DNA of 64,000 nt from Turbatrix aceti. Lineage: Eukaryota; Nematoda; Chromadorea; Rhabditida; Panagrolaimidae. Location of the stretch: NCBI GenBank assembly GCA_963969345.1, contig OZ017769.1, positions 2,167,024 through 2,231,023 of the forward strand. Direction: 5' to 3'. Each line of letters begins with the position of its first letter. Position 1 is the first letter of the stretch. Of the stretch, positions 1-11,712 are shown piece after piece. Under the pieces are notes generated by a model that saw only the letters and a list, made by a program, of their open reading frames with translations, had not been told where the DNA came from and did not search any database. The translations under genes were made by a program, and so were the position numbers.

Positions 1-2909
1 CGAGCAATCCTGTCGTAAGTTTTTTATTGAATTTTTTTTTGATAAAAAATTTTTATGACAAATTTAAAAAAAATTGAAAATAAAAACTTTTTTTTTCATT
101 TTTTCAATTTAAAAATTACGTTGCATCGTTTTTTATTGAAAATTATAAAAGCATCACAAAAACTAAATTTTATAAAAAAAATTTTATTGTTTTGACAAAT
201 TTTTTTTCCTCATTTTTGAATTAAATATAATATTTTTTAATTTTTTAATTAAAAATCATAAAAAAAAATCGGGAAATAAAAAAAATTATAATTTAAAAAA
301 TTTAATTTAAATACAAAAAAACATGATTTTTTTTTTTAAATTTTTAGATTTAAAAATCATAAAAAAATATTTTTTCTAAATTATTATTTTTCTGAAATAG
401 GATTTTTTTTGTTTTTTTACAAATATTTTTTTTTTACATTTTTAATTTTTAAATTATGAAAAAATATTTAAAAAAGTTTTTCCAGGGAAACGAATCCCTC
501 CGCCTGGGTTGCCTGAACAAAAATCTCCTAGCCAAGGACGACGCCTTTGAATCCCTTCACCGGTCTTTTGAAATCGAAGACGCCGACCAGATCGTCTTCA
601 CTTCCGATCCCGAAACTTCCAGCCTCTCCCCAGGCGACAACGACGTCCAATTCAACCTGACCACCGCCAACGCCGGATGGTTCATCCTCAACCACGTCGA
701 AGTGGACCTCGGTCCAGCGCTGTGCTTCGTGCTCCACATGCAGGAGGAAATCAGGCAAAACCACGTCCTCGACAACGTCCTCTGCTCCATCGACGTCCGG
801 AAGCCGTCTGTCGTCGTCGCAAAGACCGAAAACACCCCTCTCCTCGCCGGCGTCGTCCAAACCATCGAGCTGACTGCAAATGCTGGAACGAGGATCATCG
901 AGTCGCCGACCGTGCTCACGGTTGCTGTTTCGACGTCGTCGACTTCTTCTTCTTCTTCCTTTTCTTCGGCGACGACAACCACGACGGATGGCCTTCGTCT
1001 CTGCGCGCCCGGGCAGCATGACTGGCTCCCGGAGGTGGACGTCGCCCTCCCGCCCCTCGGATCACACGCCGAGGAACGCGTCATCGTGGGAATCTGTTTG
1101 GCAATCGATGAAATGCACTTCTCAGCCGAAGAGGTACAAATTCTACAACGACAAATCCGAGTACAGTGGTTGGATTTTACATGGGTTTTTGATTTGCAAT
1201 TTTTGCCGGTTATGTCGCTCAAGATGTCTACTACTATCATTGAAAATCGGTGAGTTTTTTTGATTTTTTTAACGAAAATTTGTGTTCACAAATCTTATTT
1301 TTGGAAAAAAAATATAAAATATTACTTCCCGAAGATTTTTTGAAGTTTGTTATGTTACTTTTGACTTTTTTAGGAATTACGATTTGAAAAATGTTACTTT
1401 TTACGGTAATCACATTGAAAAACGTTACTTTTGAAACCGCTGTTTTTGAAGAATAACAAAATTTGACGTCAAAACTATTACTTTAACATACATAAATTGT
1501 TGATGTAGTGTTACGTTTTGGCGCTATTTTTGTTAAATAATGTTTTTTTAGTATGTTTTTGTTACTTCGCTGCACATATTTTATTTCGTTACGTTCGAGG
1601 TGCTGTTTTAGGTGAATAACATTTTTTGACGACTTTTATGTTACATTTGACTTTTTTTGTTGAAATTACGATATCGAAAATGGGACTTTGGATACTGTAA
1701 AGTTCTTGTTGAAACGTTACTTTTGAAATGTCACTTACGTTCGTTTGCTTGATCGTATGCCCGCTTTTTTATTCATTTTTTTTACTTTTTATGACCTAAA
1801 TTTTATAATTTCTTATATTTTCAATTACAATTCATATTTTTTTTTATTTTAGGGTTCTCCTAGCCGTGGACGTCACTCGTTCCGATCCAGTTACTGCCCT
1901 CTCTCTCAAGATCAAGGATGTCGAACTCACGCAACGCAATACCGATGACGACAAGCCTCAGCCTGCAACGTTGGTCAACAAACGCCTTGAGACAATTCCT
2001 GCCCAATCCGCATATCGTATTGTCTGGGAACTCCCAGATACGGGTGACGTGGTCGATGCTGCTGTATCCCAGAGTCTTTATCTGAGGATAACCTACGACA
2101 TTGCACGCGCACGCTCTTTCACCGGGTCTTACGGGAAATTTTCGATACCAGAAAGTGCTTTTGAGAGAGATTACTCCTTTGTCTGGCAACAGGAGCTGCC
2201 GATTGCGAGGGTGAGTTTTTATTTTTGACAAATTTTTTTTTGTTGGAAAAATGTGAACATTTTTGTTGGAAAATCTCATTTTTTTATTATCGAAGCTAAA
2301 AAATCGATAAAATGTTGTTTTTAGGCTGAATACGATATCTGCGCGCAGATCGTGTCGGAGCAAAGCGAGCTCAGCCGTGTTGACATCCCATGCTCGTTGC
2401 TCGTCAGTCTCCGGCTCCTGGCGTCACAGGGCGAATCCAGAGTCGCTGTCATCGTAGATGCCGACACAAATTTCTGGTCTGTGACTGAAAAACACGCTTT
2501 TGCGATGATGAAAGAATCCGGCGTCGGTCAAGTTGCGTTCTCGATGACTCCGAAGCAGGTCGGCATGCTACCGTATCCCAGTGTATACGTGCATCGGGTG
2601 TTGCCGGGTTTTGTGGTTCGTTTTTTTGAAAAAAAAATTGATTTTTTATGAATGAAGAAAAAATGTTGTTTTTTTTAGGAAACCACGGATCCATCTGCGA
2701 TCCTCGGCGAACGACTCTACAGCTACCACCGACTGCAGGGCAGACAATTCCGCGTCCTTCCAGCCAAGCAAAACGCCGACGACACACTCTCCGTCGGCAG
2801 CGGTCACGGCGCCGCCGGCTCGCTTCGTCTCGCCATCAAAGAGCGATCTTTTCTTCGCCTCAAAAAATTCATCGATCGTGATCGCGATCATACAGGTCAC
2901 AAACATTGA
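1..2909 (+). CDS. TRAPPC10: TRAPPC10/Trs130-like subunit, C-terminal part (5' end outside window)
   Basis: Exons 1-14 (partial), 486-1249, 1853-2210, 2325-2615 and 2679-2909 join in frame across GT..AG introns and end at TGA 2907. The C-terminal part has a WSV segment, then TPKQVGMLPYPSVYVHRVLPG, a gap, and a closing FRVLP. This resembles the C-terminal domain of TRAPPC10, a subunit of the TRAPP II vesicle-tethering complex at the Golgi that supports Rab activation. There is also a Ser/Thr-rich low-complexity segment in the second exon (about 905-985). Intron 2 (1250-1852) is long and AT-rich with scattered GTTAC words. The family call rests on remembered pattern similarity of the beta-rich tail; the alternative is another Ig-like trafficking protein. 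The donor after 2615 (GTTCGT) is unusual, but the phase fits. Confidence 0.6.
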
Positions 2910-4091
2910 AGTAATAATTATAATTGAATGCCTTTTCTTTGTTTTTTTATTCAATATTCTTTCGACCGCACAAATACAAAAACACACACACACACAAATG
3001 CGTATTCTTGCCTCAATCACTGATTTTTGTGGTCTACTCAAAATTTGAGATCCAGTTTGTCGATATTTTTTAGTTTTTTTTTTCTGTTTTGTTTTTTATT
3101 TCATATTATTATTTTATGTTTTTTGACAAAGTTTATTATTTAAAAATGAAAAAAAATGACTGGTGTTTTTGGGGTTGGATTGGATGTGGGTGAGTGAAGG
3201 AGAGAGACGCTTTCGTTGCCTGTCATGGCTGTCTTGGAGGGTTGGGTTTTTTTGATCCGTTTGTGTCGAAAAAAAGAAAAAAAGTATTTAAAACAGTTGT
3301 TTTTTTAAATTTATTTATTTACCGTCCTTCTCAAAGGTTAGCACCACACGAAAAAATAGTTTTCTTATTTTGAATCCGAAAAATATTGAAAAATTTCTTT
3401 TAAACTTTTGTTCTTAAAAAATAGTTTTTAAAAAGAGTATTTTTTCCAGTTTTGGCGTCCATTGAAAAAAATAAATAAAAGCAGAACAATTTGAAACAAA
3501 ATCAATTCATAAATTATACATATAATTTTTTGAGAGAACCTTTCTGCTTTTTCTGTGATTTTTGTAACCAGAAATCCAAAAATTTGAAAATTGTTGATTT
3601 GAAACCCCACTTTTATTTTTTAGTAATGGTATAGAATCTTGTCCACCTGATACCAAAATTTTTTTTGTTCTTTGTTTTTTTCGTAAAAAACTATTTTTGT
3701 AAACCAATTGTTTTTAAATCAAAAACAATTAGTTTACAATTTTTTGTTCTATTTTATCAATTGCAAGACATACCACACTGCAACACTGAGATGACTAATA
3801 CTTTTTTTTATGAAAAATGTTACAGCCTTGCTTTTTTGTTATCGGGGCGGGGGAACCTTCAAAAAGCACTTCTTCATAAAGGAAGGCAATTTCCCTTTTC
3901 GTAACATTTTTCTTTCACATTTTTATGATTCATTGAATGTTTGGTTTTCGGACTGTCGAACACCGAATTGAGGGAGTCGCCCCCAGGGGAGGGTGTCTAA
4001 CGGGTCGCATATGTTGTGGTAGCCACAAGATCAGTTGTCGGGTCTGATGTCCTTACAAATGTCATAAATTGCAGACTCGATTGCGGCGCGG
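2910..4091. other. AT-rich intergenic region
   Basis: No convincing gene is seen. It holds a short CA run near 2982-2998 and a 36-bp segment at 3311-3346 that matches, in reverse complement, the end of a repeat at 11680-11712. The last 100 bp before 4092 are GC-rich and may be the 5' UTR or promoter of the hexosaminidase gene. An acceptor-like TTGCAG lies at about 4069-4074, so a 5' UTR intron is possible. Confidence 0.5.
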
Positions 4092-5555
4092 ATGCGCCTC
4101 CGACCGCTGCCTTGCCTGCTGCTGGGAGCGGTCGTGCCGTGCCTCTTCCTCACCTTCGCCCTCTACGCTTCCCGCGACAGTCCGCTTTTCATGTCCCTCC
4201 AACCGTCGACCCGGCCGGTGCTCGAGATGTTCAGGCAGCGCCTCGTCCACCTGGACCTCAAGGGTGCTCCTCCGAAGCTCAGCTACCTCCGCGAGCTTTT
4301 CCCGTTTTTCCGGGATCTCGGATTCACAGGGTTGCTCGTTGAGTACGAAGACATGTTTCCCTACGGTGGTGAGCTGGCTGTCGTACGTGCCAGACACCAC
4401 TATACCCACTCGGATATCGTAGATATCCAGTTGGCTGCCGAAGCTGCAAATTTGGAGGTGATACCCCTGATCCAGACTTTTGGACACCTGGAATTTGTTC
4501 TGAAGCACGAAAAATATTCTCATCTCCGGGAGGTCCCGGACAAGACAGATACAATTTGTCCTTCCGAGCCTCAGAGCCTGGTCGTTATCCGGGAACTCCT
4601 GAGCCAGATCCGCGCAGCCCATCCCCTGGCCAAGGCCATCCACATCGGAGCCGACGAAGCCTGGCACATTGCCGAGGACGAGCGCTGCCAGCTGAAGGTC
4701 AACCAGACCTTCGACGGCTCGGTGGAGGCCCTCAAGCTCGCCCACATTTCAACCGTCGCCCAATACGCGAAGGAGACTCTCGGCTTCCAGCGCGTCTTCG
4801 CCTGGAACGACCTCTTCGCCACGACAAATGTCTCATCCCTCCGGGCCGCCAAACTCGGGGATTTTGTCATCCCTGTTGTCTGGGGCTACGCAGAGGACGT
4901 CAACCTGCCGGGCTACTTTGCGGATGGAATGATGGGTCGCTACGCGGAGGTCTTCAACGACATCTACTTTGCCTCGGCCTTCAAGGGAGCAAATGGGGTC
5001 TCGCAGACTTTCATCTCGACTGAGAGGTATCTGAACAATTTGAGGTCCTACGTCGGGTACTACCATGCAAATAGTGTTGAACTGAAAAATCGAATCCGGG
5101 GCACCGTGCTGACTGGCTGGTCCAGGTACTGGCACGGGGCGGAGCTATGCGAACTTATGCCTGCCGGGATCCCGGCCCTGGTTATCCAGGGGATTTACAT
5201 GCAGGAAGGACCATACATTAGTAGCCTGGATCTCGAAGCGAAAGCTCTGAGACTCCTAAATTGTACCTCCCTGACCAGGCCCCCGAACATAGAGTTCAAC
5301 GGTTTCGTCTACCGTCCCCGACCCGAAGCCATCTTTGCTACCTGCAGCTTCCCAGGTTCAAGCGTATTTTCACTGATCGAACACCTGCATCTTTTAAAGT
5401 GGAAACTCATGCTCGCGGCTGACACTTCTACGCCTGACATACGGGAGCAGCTTCGACGCGAAAAAACACAACTTCGAGCGGCCCTCGAAAGTCACCTTGC
5501 CGTATACTTTTTCCCCGATGCCGTTGAAGAATTTCTACGCCAGAATTTTATTTGA
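4092..5555 (+). CDS. HEXD: Hexosaminidase D-like GH20 glycosidase, single exon
   Basis: A 487-aa uninterrupted reading frame. The family hallmarks are VHLDLKGAPPKLSYL at residues 52-66, LLVEYEDMFPY at 81-91, and the catalytic Asp-Glu pair D188-E189 in HIGADEAWHI. These place it in glycoside hydrolase family 20, hexosaminidase D subfamily, which removes beta-GalNAc or GlcNAc from glycoconjugates. Residues 8-27 are hydrophobic after a basic start, suggesting a type II signal anchor; related nematode enzymes are known from the Golgi. The start at 4092 is chosen because it precedes the anchor. The gene has no intron although nearly every other gene here has several, so a retrocopy origin is possible. 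Full family length, no lesions. Confidence 0.88.
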   Translation: MRLRPLPCLLLGAVVPCLFLTFALYASRDSPLFMSLQPSTRPVLEMFRQRLVHLDLKGAPPKLSYLRELFPFFRDLGFTGLLVEYEDMFPYGGELAVVRARHHYTHSDIVDIQLAAEAANLEVIPLIQTFGHLEFVLKHEKYSHLREVPDKTDTICPSEPQSLVVIRELLSQIRAAHPLAKAIHIGADEAWHIAEDERCQLKVNQTFDGSVEALKLAHISTVAQYAKETLGFQRVFAWNDLFATTNVSSLRAAKLGDFVIPVVWGYAEDVNLPGYFADGMMGRYAEVFNDIYFASAFKGANGVSQTFISTERYLNNLRSYVGYYHANSVELKNRIRGTVLTGWSRYWHGAELCELMPAGIPALVIQGIYMQEGPYISSLDLEAKALRLLNCTSLTRPPNIEFNGFVYRPRPEAIFATCSFPGSSVFSLIEHLHLLKWKLMLAADTSTPDIREQLRREKTQLRAALESHLAVYFFPDAVEEFLRQNFI

Positions 5556-6140
5556 ACGAATTAACATTTTTTATCACAACATTTTTTACATGCTACGATG
5601 TTGCCAGTATCCTTCCCATTGTACTATGCTATGAACAACCACCCAAATTTTGATAATTTGCATTGAATCATTTTGTTACGATATACGCGGTTATAAACCA
5701 AAGATTTGCCCAGTGGAACGTTTTTTGGGGGCACTGAAACTGACTAAAAAATGAGATAAAACTTCTGATTGATCAAATGTATCGAAAAATGTACGTAAAT
5801 CTCTCAGAAGTATTGTAATACGTATTTTTCAGTTGTACTTAAAAAAAGTTATGAACCAAAATTTTTTTACAAATTTTTTAAAATAATGAAAAAAATTTGC
5901 TTTTTTCGATTCTTGAAAATTTGCCCTAAAAAATTCGTCGTCACTCCAAAAATTCTGCAGCAAGCTTTTTATTTTTATTCAATATCAAAACATCAACAAA
6001 AATCACAATAAATACAGACAAACAAAACAAAGACAAAAGTTTTTTTTTGGTTCAGATATCTAAAAAGATACCGTATCCCCCCCGCACCTTCAGGGTATAC
6101 ACGTCACATAGACATTTACTACGAACACAGATACCCATTA
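5556..6140. other. AT-rich intergenic region between convergent genes
   Basis: It separates the 3' ends of the hexosaminidase gene (+) and the next gene (-). TTTATT words near 5970 read as AATAAA on the minus strand and may serve the minus-strand gene. Nothing else is recognised. Confidence 0.5.
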
Positions 6141-7461
6141 TCAGACTTGAAAATTGTGCATGTGAACGCCGATATGAACATCATGATGTGGACCTTCGTT
6201 TCTCAATCGTCTGATTGTGGATAACGATGAATTGATTTTGCTGTCCAGGAATGAGAGGAAGACTACCTTGTCCTGGGGATAGACGCGATCGTAGTCATCT
6301 CCCAGGGATTTGCACGCAGGAAATGAGACGCTAGGCTTCAAGATGATATACACCACGCTGGGGGATTCTTTGCTCGCCTAAAATTAATTTCAATATTAAA
6401 AAAATTTACAGATAAAAAATTTATATATACTGCAATTTAGATTTTGTTTTATCTCAAATTGGGCAAAAATTTTTTGCGAATACAAAGTTAACGGAAACGT
6501 AATTGTTTAGACTGTAAAACATTTTTGTTCGCTTTTTTATTTACTAAATGCCAGAAAAAATTTTACAGAAAATAAATTGACCGATTTTTGAACAAAATTA
6601 TTAAAACTTTACAATTCAATAATTTTTGAACGAAAAAAATCTCACCATAGCCAGCTGATGTACGGCATAAAATTCAACACCTGGGTCGACACCGCACAAC
6701 TTTGCCGTAAACGTCGGCTTTCCTCGCTTGACTTTGGCAAGGGCAAGTACGTCTTCGGTGTTGATCGTAAGTCCTGGGATTCTGATTCTAAAAAAATGAT
6801 TATGTAAAACTTATTTTTATCTCAGCTTATATAAAACTCACAGTATGCTTGAGTAGGGCGCCAAAAACTTGACAAAATCGGAAAATTTGACCACGGGGGT
6901 GACCGTTGTCATTAGTTCCAAACTCTTGGTATCCACATTAAAAATGCTCAAAAATTCGTCAATAAAAACCGGAGAACGGATTGAAAGATTTTCGAGACTC
7001 CATCGGTTCATGTACGGAAAGCTCTTTCTCAGGTAGCGTCCGCCGACCCTTTCGATCGAGCACGAGCTTACGTAGGTAAACGTGCGGGGTCTGAGGCGGT
7101 AAAAGTCGTAGAGAAAATGTATCGGTGTTTTTGAGCGATTTTCTTCGAGCGCTTCGACCATGAGATCGTGCTCCGTGATTCGGATGGTGAAGTTTTCCAC
7201 GGGACGACCGTGTACGAGTTCGTAGAGATTGTTTAGCATCGGGATCTTGGTATAGCCTTTGTGGAGTTCAGGTGGAGAGGTTGCCATGAAGAGTCGCTGT
7301 ATCGAGTAATCATAGTCGACGAGATTCGTGTTAAACTTGTCAGTTTTCTTGTACATGGACATTTTTTGTCTACTAAAAACCTGGATTGACTTTTCCGGAG
7401 ATGGCAATGGGACAAAATAAACATGCGCGAAACGGCACGGAACAATGAAAAATGCCAACAT
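6141..7461 (-). CDS. Uncharacterised nematode-type protein, weakly FTH/DUF38-like
   Basis: Three exons on the minus strand: 6842-7461, 6646-6787 and 6141-6377, with donors GTGAGT and GTGAGA, acceptors TTTTTAG and ATTTTAG, and consistent phases (2, then 0). The product is about 332 aa. Its middle contains LENLSIRSPVFIDEFLSIFN followed by VDTKSLEL, a rhythm like the FTH (DUF38) region of nematode F-box proteins. No F-box is visible at the N terminus. The start at 7461 gives a hydrophobic MLAFFIVP beginning; an in-frame Met also lies upstream near 7536. The function is not known and the FTH link is an inference from pattern only. Confidence 0.5.
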
Positions 7462-9149
7462 GGTAATTTTTACGTGAATTGGCAAACTCGTATCCTGCGA
7501 GGTTTGTTTGTTCAACACAAAAAATCTCATAAACACGTGCGAACAAAAAAAGTGGTTCTAAGGCGAAAAGTTTTACAAGACTTCAACAAGTTGCTATCTA
7601 AAATGTGGTCTCAAAACGAAAAATTTAACCATCCAGCAATTGTTGATTTTTGGAAGAGGAAAATTTGAACGAACGTAAACTGGCATCAAAAGCACAAGGA
7701 AATGCAGAAAGTCTCCGGAGCACCTCACAAAACCAAAACATCTACGGACGCTTTTGTAAAAAGAACCACACATCAACCAAAATAATGTGCACACTGACCA
7801 GGTTGGTGGTCCATTGCTTATACAACATCGACTAACTGACGCATCTCTGTTTTGTATGGGAAATATTTTTGTTTGAATGTTGTCTCTTGACCCAGCATTC
7901 GTAAATTCTGTGGATTTTGAGTGCCACATGTCAGATCCCAGCTCTGGGAACAAGCGGCGTGCGAGCATGCGAGCATTTGTTTATTGCTTTGCTTTGTTCG
8001 GTCGATGATTGCTCAACTCCGCCTTCCCATCGCGACGTAGACCAGGAAGAACACACATTCCGGGAAATGTGTGAATCAATGCTTGCTTGGCAATGCAATG
8101 CAGCTATGTAGGTCGGTTGTCGATCGATAGCGACAGTTTTGCGCAGTTACAAGTTGCCGATTCCGTTCAAAAAAATGTTTCGTCTTTGCTTATTTACTGC
8201 GACAATTAGTTTTTGAGTCGTTTCTGTCATTGTCTTGAATTTCAAATAATTTAAGATCATGGCATAAAATAAGGTTGCATGGATTTTATGACATAATTGG
8301 TAAATGCCAGTTTTGTTTTCAATTTAAAATCTTCCCGATGATCATTCATTAGTTTAATCGGTTTGGCATTGTTTTTTGTATGATTATAACAATTTGTGCG
8401 CAATCGCTTAGTTATCTATTGACACTATATTTAGATAAAACGGTCATTCTATTGCATCTTATCTAGTGTATACTACAACTGCAGTTCAAAGTTGCAACTG
8501 CTTCGATTGGTTTTAGGTACAAGATCATTGACATCCACGCTGTTGCTACCAAATGATTCAAGGGTTCGTCAATTGCACCTTTAACATCGAAGCAATGACT
8601 GGTGCCCCGACAGGGAGGCGAATCTTGGACAACCTCCCGGGTCGTGGCACCAGTGATGGCATCTTTGTTTTCTGCGTTGTTCGATCTATTATAGCTCTAT
8701 GGGAAACGCGTGTGTTTGCGAGCAAACATTTTTTGTCGTTATTTGCTTTTTCGTAAAAAACGAAAGTTTTGATAAAATAAGATACTGTTGCATAAATCGA
8801 TGCAATCCGACAAAAAATAGTCAACTTTGCCGCAAAATTGTCAATTTTTGTTTCGATGCCAACAAAAAACGGCGGTTTATTCATCCCACACTATTCAACG
8901 CTTGATATTTATTTATTTATTTATTTCGTGGTTATTCAGCGGTAAGTCACCATTAGACCAATTGTTAGGAGACACAAATGATGTCCGCGTAGGAGCCAAT
9001 GTCTTAATTCAATTTATTACACTTGTTATACATACAAATTTCCAAAATAAGCATGGTACCCTTTCACATTGCCACCATGCAAAATTTGCAACTTTTCCCA
9101 ATTCAATATAATACTATTTTCTTATACCGCGTTATCTAGGTAGAATAGA
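7462..9149. other. Intergenic region, no gene recognised
   Basis: About 1.7 kb between divergent genes, so promoters of both the FTH-like gene (-) and the PTP gene (+) should lie here. Short reading frames lack splice context. It contains a strong imperfect hairpin at 8598-8654 and a TTTA repeat around 8907-8925. Confidence 0.5.
8598..8654. repeat. Imperfect inverted repeat (hairpin)
   Basis: The left arm ACTGGTGCCCCGACAGGGAGG (8598-8618, 21 nt) pairs with 8633-8654. Nine terminal bases, a central CGAC and six inner bases (GGGAGG) match; only a C/A mismatch and an a/cc bulge interrupt. The 14-nt loop is CGAATCTTGGACAA. It is GC-rich in an AT-rich region. It could be a solo MITE end, a structured RNA or chance; no further element boundaries are seen. 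Confidence 0.7.
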
Positions 9150-10651
9150 ATGCGACGTACCGATCAGAAGCATCTCGACGAAAAATCTCGACGCAAATCG
9201 AGACCAACAAAGAATGGTACAAGTGTCATGGCTGAGACGCCTGAGTCGGCGAACACCCCGAAATCCACTTTTCTGTCAAGTAGGGCAATGAACAAGACAA
9301 TGACGACACGCTCGATGCTCAAGAAGAAAGGGAAGGAGAGCCAGAGGGAAAGCGGTCCATCTTCCAAGTATCGTTTCTTCCAGGCCGAAAATGACGTAGA
9401 AACTGATCTCGTTGAGGCTGCAGCTGCGAAGAAGGAAAGGAACAGGAAAAAGGTTCCAGAATCGCCTGGCGACGATGAAGTCGTGCATTCAGTCATATGT
9501 TGCTCCCAGGAAGACCGGGATCCACGGATGGAGTGGGTCGAAAGCATCCTCAAGAAGGGCGTCCGGGGCATCGTTCGTGAATTCACCAAGGGCAGGTCCT
9601 ACCTGCCGTCTGAGGCTACGACCAATGTTTACAGCGAACACATGTCTAAGAATCGGTTTGCACTTTTTTTGTATTGCTCAAAAAATTTTACCTGACTTAC
9701 AGGTACGTGGACGTGTCCTGCGCAGATGCGACCCGAATCGTGCTCAAGGGCAGACGATCCCAAGACGATTACATCCACGCGAGCTGGGTGATACCCCCCG
9801 TCACAGGTGCGCAGAAGTACATCTGCACCCAGGGCCCAATGGACGAGACAATCGTCGACTTCTGGCAGATGATGGTCCAGGAAAAATCTACCGTAATCGT
9901 CATGCTCTGCAGTCTCTGCGAGAATGGATATAAAAAGTGCAGCGCATACTGGCCGGCCGAACAGGGTTCGAACAAAAAGTACGGCAAATTCAGCGTCAAA
10001 AACGAAAAAGTTGATAACATCGAACTCGGAAATCAACCCATGAAGCTGACGCTGCTCAACGTGTCTACAACCTCACGCGAAGACCCATCACTCACCGTCT
10101 GGCACTACCAGTGGAACGACTGGCCGGATCACGTATCGCCGATGAATCCCGCGCCCGCTGTTGAACTGCTCAAGACTTCGAAAGAAAAAGCAGCAGGCGC
10201 GCCGATTGTCGTTCACTGCTCGGCGGGCATCGGCAGGACAGGGACATTCTGTGGCATAGATTTTGTCAGTGAGTACCTCCGCACCCACCGGAGTGTTGGA
10301 ACTCTGCAGGTTTGTCTGATTTTTTTATTCTCAGCAAATAAATTAATTTTTTGTTGTGTTGTTATATTGCAGATTCTCTACGAGCTCCGAGCCCAGAGAA
10401 TCCATTCGATTCAGTCCAATCCGCAGTATCTTTATCTCCACGTCTGTCTACTTCACTGGCTTATCACTCGAAAGATAATACCAGAAACCCGGCAAACAAG
10501 GCACTTTTTTGAGGACTACCGACGCTTCTGCAATTCCCTTCAGGAAAAGAACAGGAAACGCGAAGCGAATGAAAAGAAGCAAACCGAAAACGAAAAACCC
10601 AAGGCTAAGCCAGGAAAAGCTCGGACAAAGATGAGTACTAAAGGTAAATAA
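9150..10651 (+). CDS. Protein tyrosine phosphatase, non-receptor, nematode type
   Basis: Three exons (9150-9655, 9703-10309, 10373-10651) give 463 aa. The WPD loop (residues 309-311) and the signature HCSAGIGRTG at 340-349, with nucleophile C341 and R347, are intact, so an active classical PTP is expected. Other PTP landmarks are YVDVSCADATRIVL, DYIHASW and YICTQGPMDETIVDFW. The N-terminal 130 residues are basic and low-complexity and so is the tail (many K/E/N). No signal peptide or TM segment is seen, so it should be cytosolic. The second intron is 63 nt, a multiple of three with no stop, but splicing restores the VGTLQ-ILYELRAQR continuity expected of the family. Nematodes carry many such single-domain PTPs, often germline or sperm expressed. 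Confidence 0.9.
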
Positions 10652-10823
10652 ATAAATATTTTACATTTATTTTGTTTTACCTGCACACAAACGCAGATAT
10701 CATAACAATAATGAATCGGGTAAAACGTTGGTTTTGTATAGTACTTGTAATTCAATGCTTCGTGATTAAAATGAAAGCGCATTTTTTTAACAATTACAAA
10801 CTTTTTTCAAAACAATTACAAAA

Positions 10824-11282
10824 CTATTTTTTAATGTCATCCGCCAACGGTGAAGTATTCATTGGAGGAAGCTCTTTTTCCAAATTTCTCCGAACTTCTT
10901 CTTCGTTCGTCTTGAGCAACGCAAAGTAGATATTCTTTCTCAAATTTGACAATCTTGTGGCGTAATTCTTTCGTCCTTCTGCGGTTTCAATTGAATTTTT
11001 ACCAGCGCTCTTCAGTGTACGTTTTGGGATTTTTGCAAGTCGTTGTACGTATTCTTCAATTTTTGGTGGCAGCTTATACACGCGTTTTCTTCCTTTTTGC
11101 TCAGGAATAGATGGCGTTGGAGTAGACATATTCGCCGACGACGCGTCTTTAGTATAATACGGTTTTCTCAGTGATGATTTATTGTTTTCAGGCCGTAGAT
11201 GTGTATCATACTGAATATTGTTTATCAAAATATAGCCTGGCGACAAAAATATATTTTGATAAACCGAAAAATCCTCGTGCAT
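10824..11282 (-). CDS. Small hypothetical lysine-rich protein, possibly the last exon of a larger gene
   Basis: A 152-aa open frame on the minus strand, with a coiled or basic C-terminal half (KLPPKIEEYVQRLAKIPKRT and onward). Directly upstream of the first Met there is a clean TTTTCAG acceptor (minus strand, about 11290), and the frame stays open through it, so the visible part may be a terminal exon. A possible upstream exon starts at ATG 11461 (-) and reads MEFAGESRAQILTTG; joining it at a GT after 11400 would be in phase, but this is weak. No family recognised. Confidence 0.4.
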   Translation of the reverse strand: MHEDFSVYQNIFLSPGYILINNIQYDTHLRPENNKSSLRKPYYTKDASSANMSTPTPSIPEQKGRKRVYKLPPKIEEYVQRLAKIPKRTLKSAGKNSIETAEGRKNYATRLSNLRKNIYFALLKTNEEEVRRNLEKELPPMNTSPLADDIKK

Positions 11283-11474
11283 TATAGCGATCTGAAAACA
11301 AGATTATGGAAGTTTTTTAAAATCTTATTTTCGATAAGAGTTTCACGAATTGTTAACGCGGATGTAAAATCAAAACACAAATTTCGCACGGCAATACGAC
11401 AATTGGGGCTGGATAGTCCGGTGGTTAGAATTTGCGCGCGGCTTTCTCCAGCAAATTCCATGTCGTGACTTGTT

Positions 11475-11495
11475 CTTGTCGTGAATCACGACAAG
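11475..11495. repeat. Perfect 10-bp palindrome around one base
   Basis: CTTGTCGTGA, one A, then TCACGACAAG. It sits in gene-poor DNA near other inverted repeats. Function unknown. Confidence 0.7.
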
Positions 11496-11606
11496 CTCGT
11501 CATCATTCTCGACACTCAACTCCGCTCTATCAGGACTTTACGACTTTCTGACTCCGAAGTCCACGTCGATTGAGTTACGTTCCACCACGGAATCGCATTG
11601 TGATGT

Positions 11607-11712
11607 ATATGTAATGTGGTGCTAATAAGTTAGCACAACATTACATATCACAACACTGCTAACCACATTACAGCACTGTTAACCATTGAGAAGGACGGTA
11701 AATAAATTAAAA
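11607..11712. repeat. Repeat element fragment with hairpin and a terminal motif shared with 3311-3346
   Basis: Arms 11607-11625 and 11630-11648 pair with one mismatch around TAAG. Downstream are related GTTAACC/GCTAACC words, and the end TTGAGAAGGACGGTAAATAA (about 11687-11706) recurs inverted at 3311-3346, where GGTTAGCACCACA also follows. This suggests a mobile element family whose termini carry the AGAAGGACGGTAAATAAAT motif. Confidence 0.5.

Noticed and set aside
528..1240. Long minus-strand frames (Arg- and Ser-rich) opposite the TRAPPC10-like exon
   Set aside because: Antisense shadows of GC-rich coding sequence; low-complexity composition follows from the sense Ser/Thr run and there is no splice context.
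4062..4745. 227-aa minus-strand frame across the hexosaminidase gene
   Set aside because: The sense frame has full GH20 motifs; the antisense frame has none.
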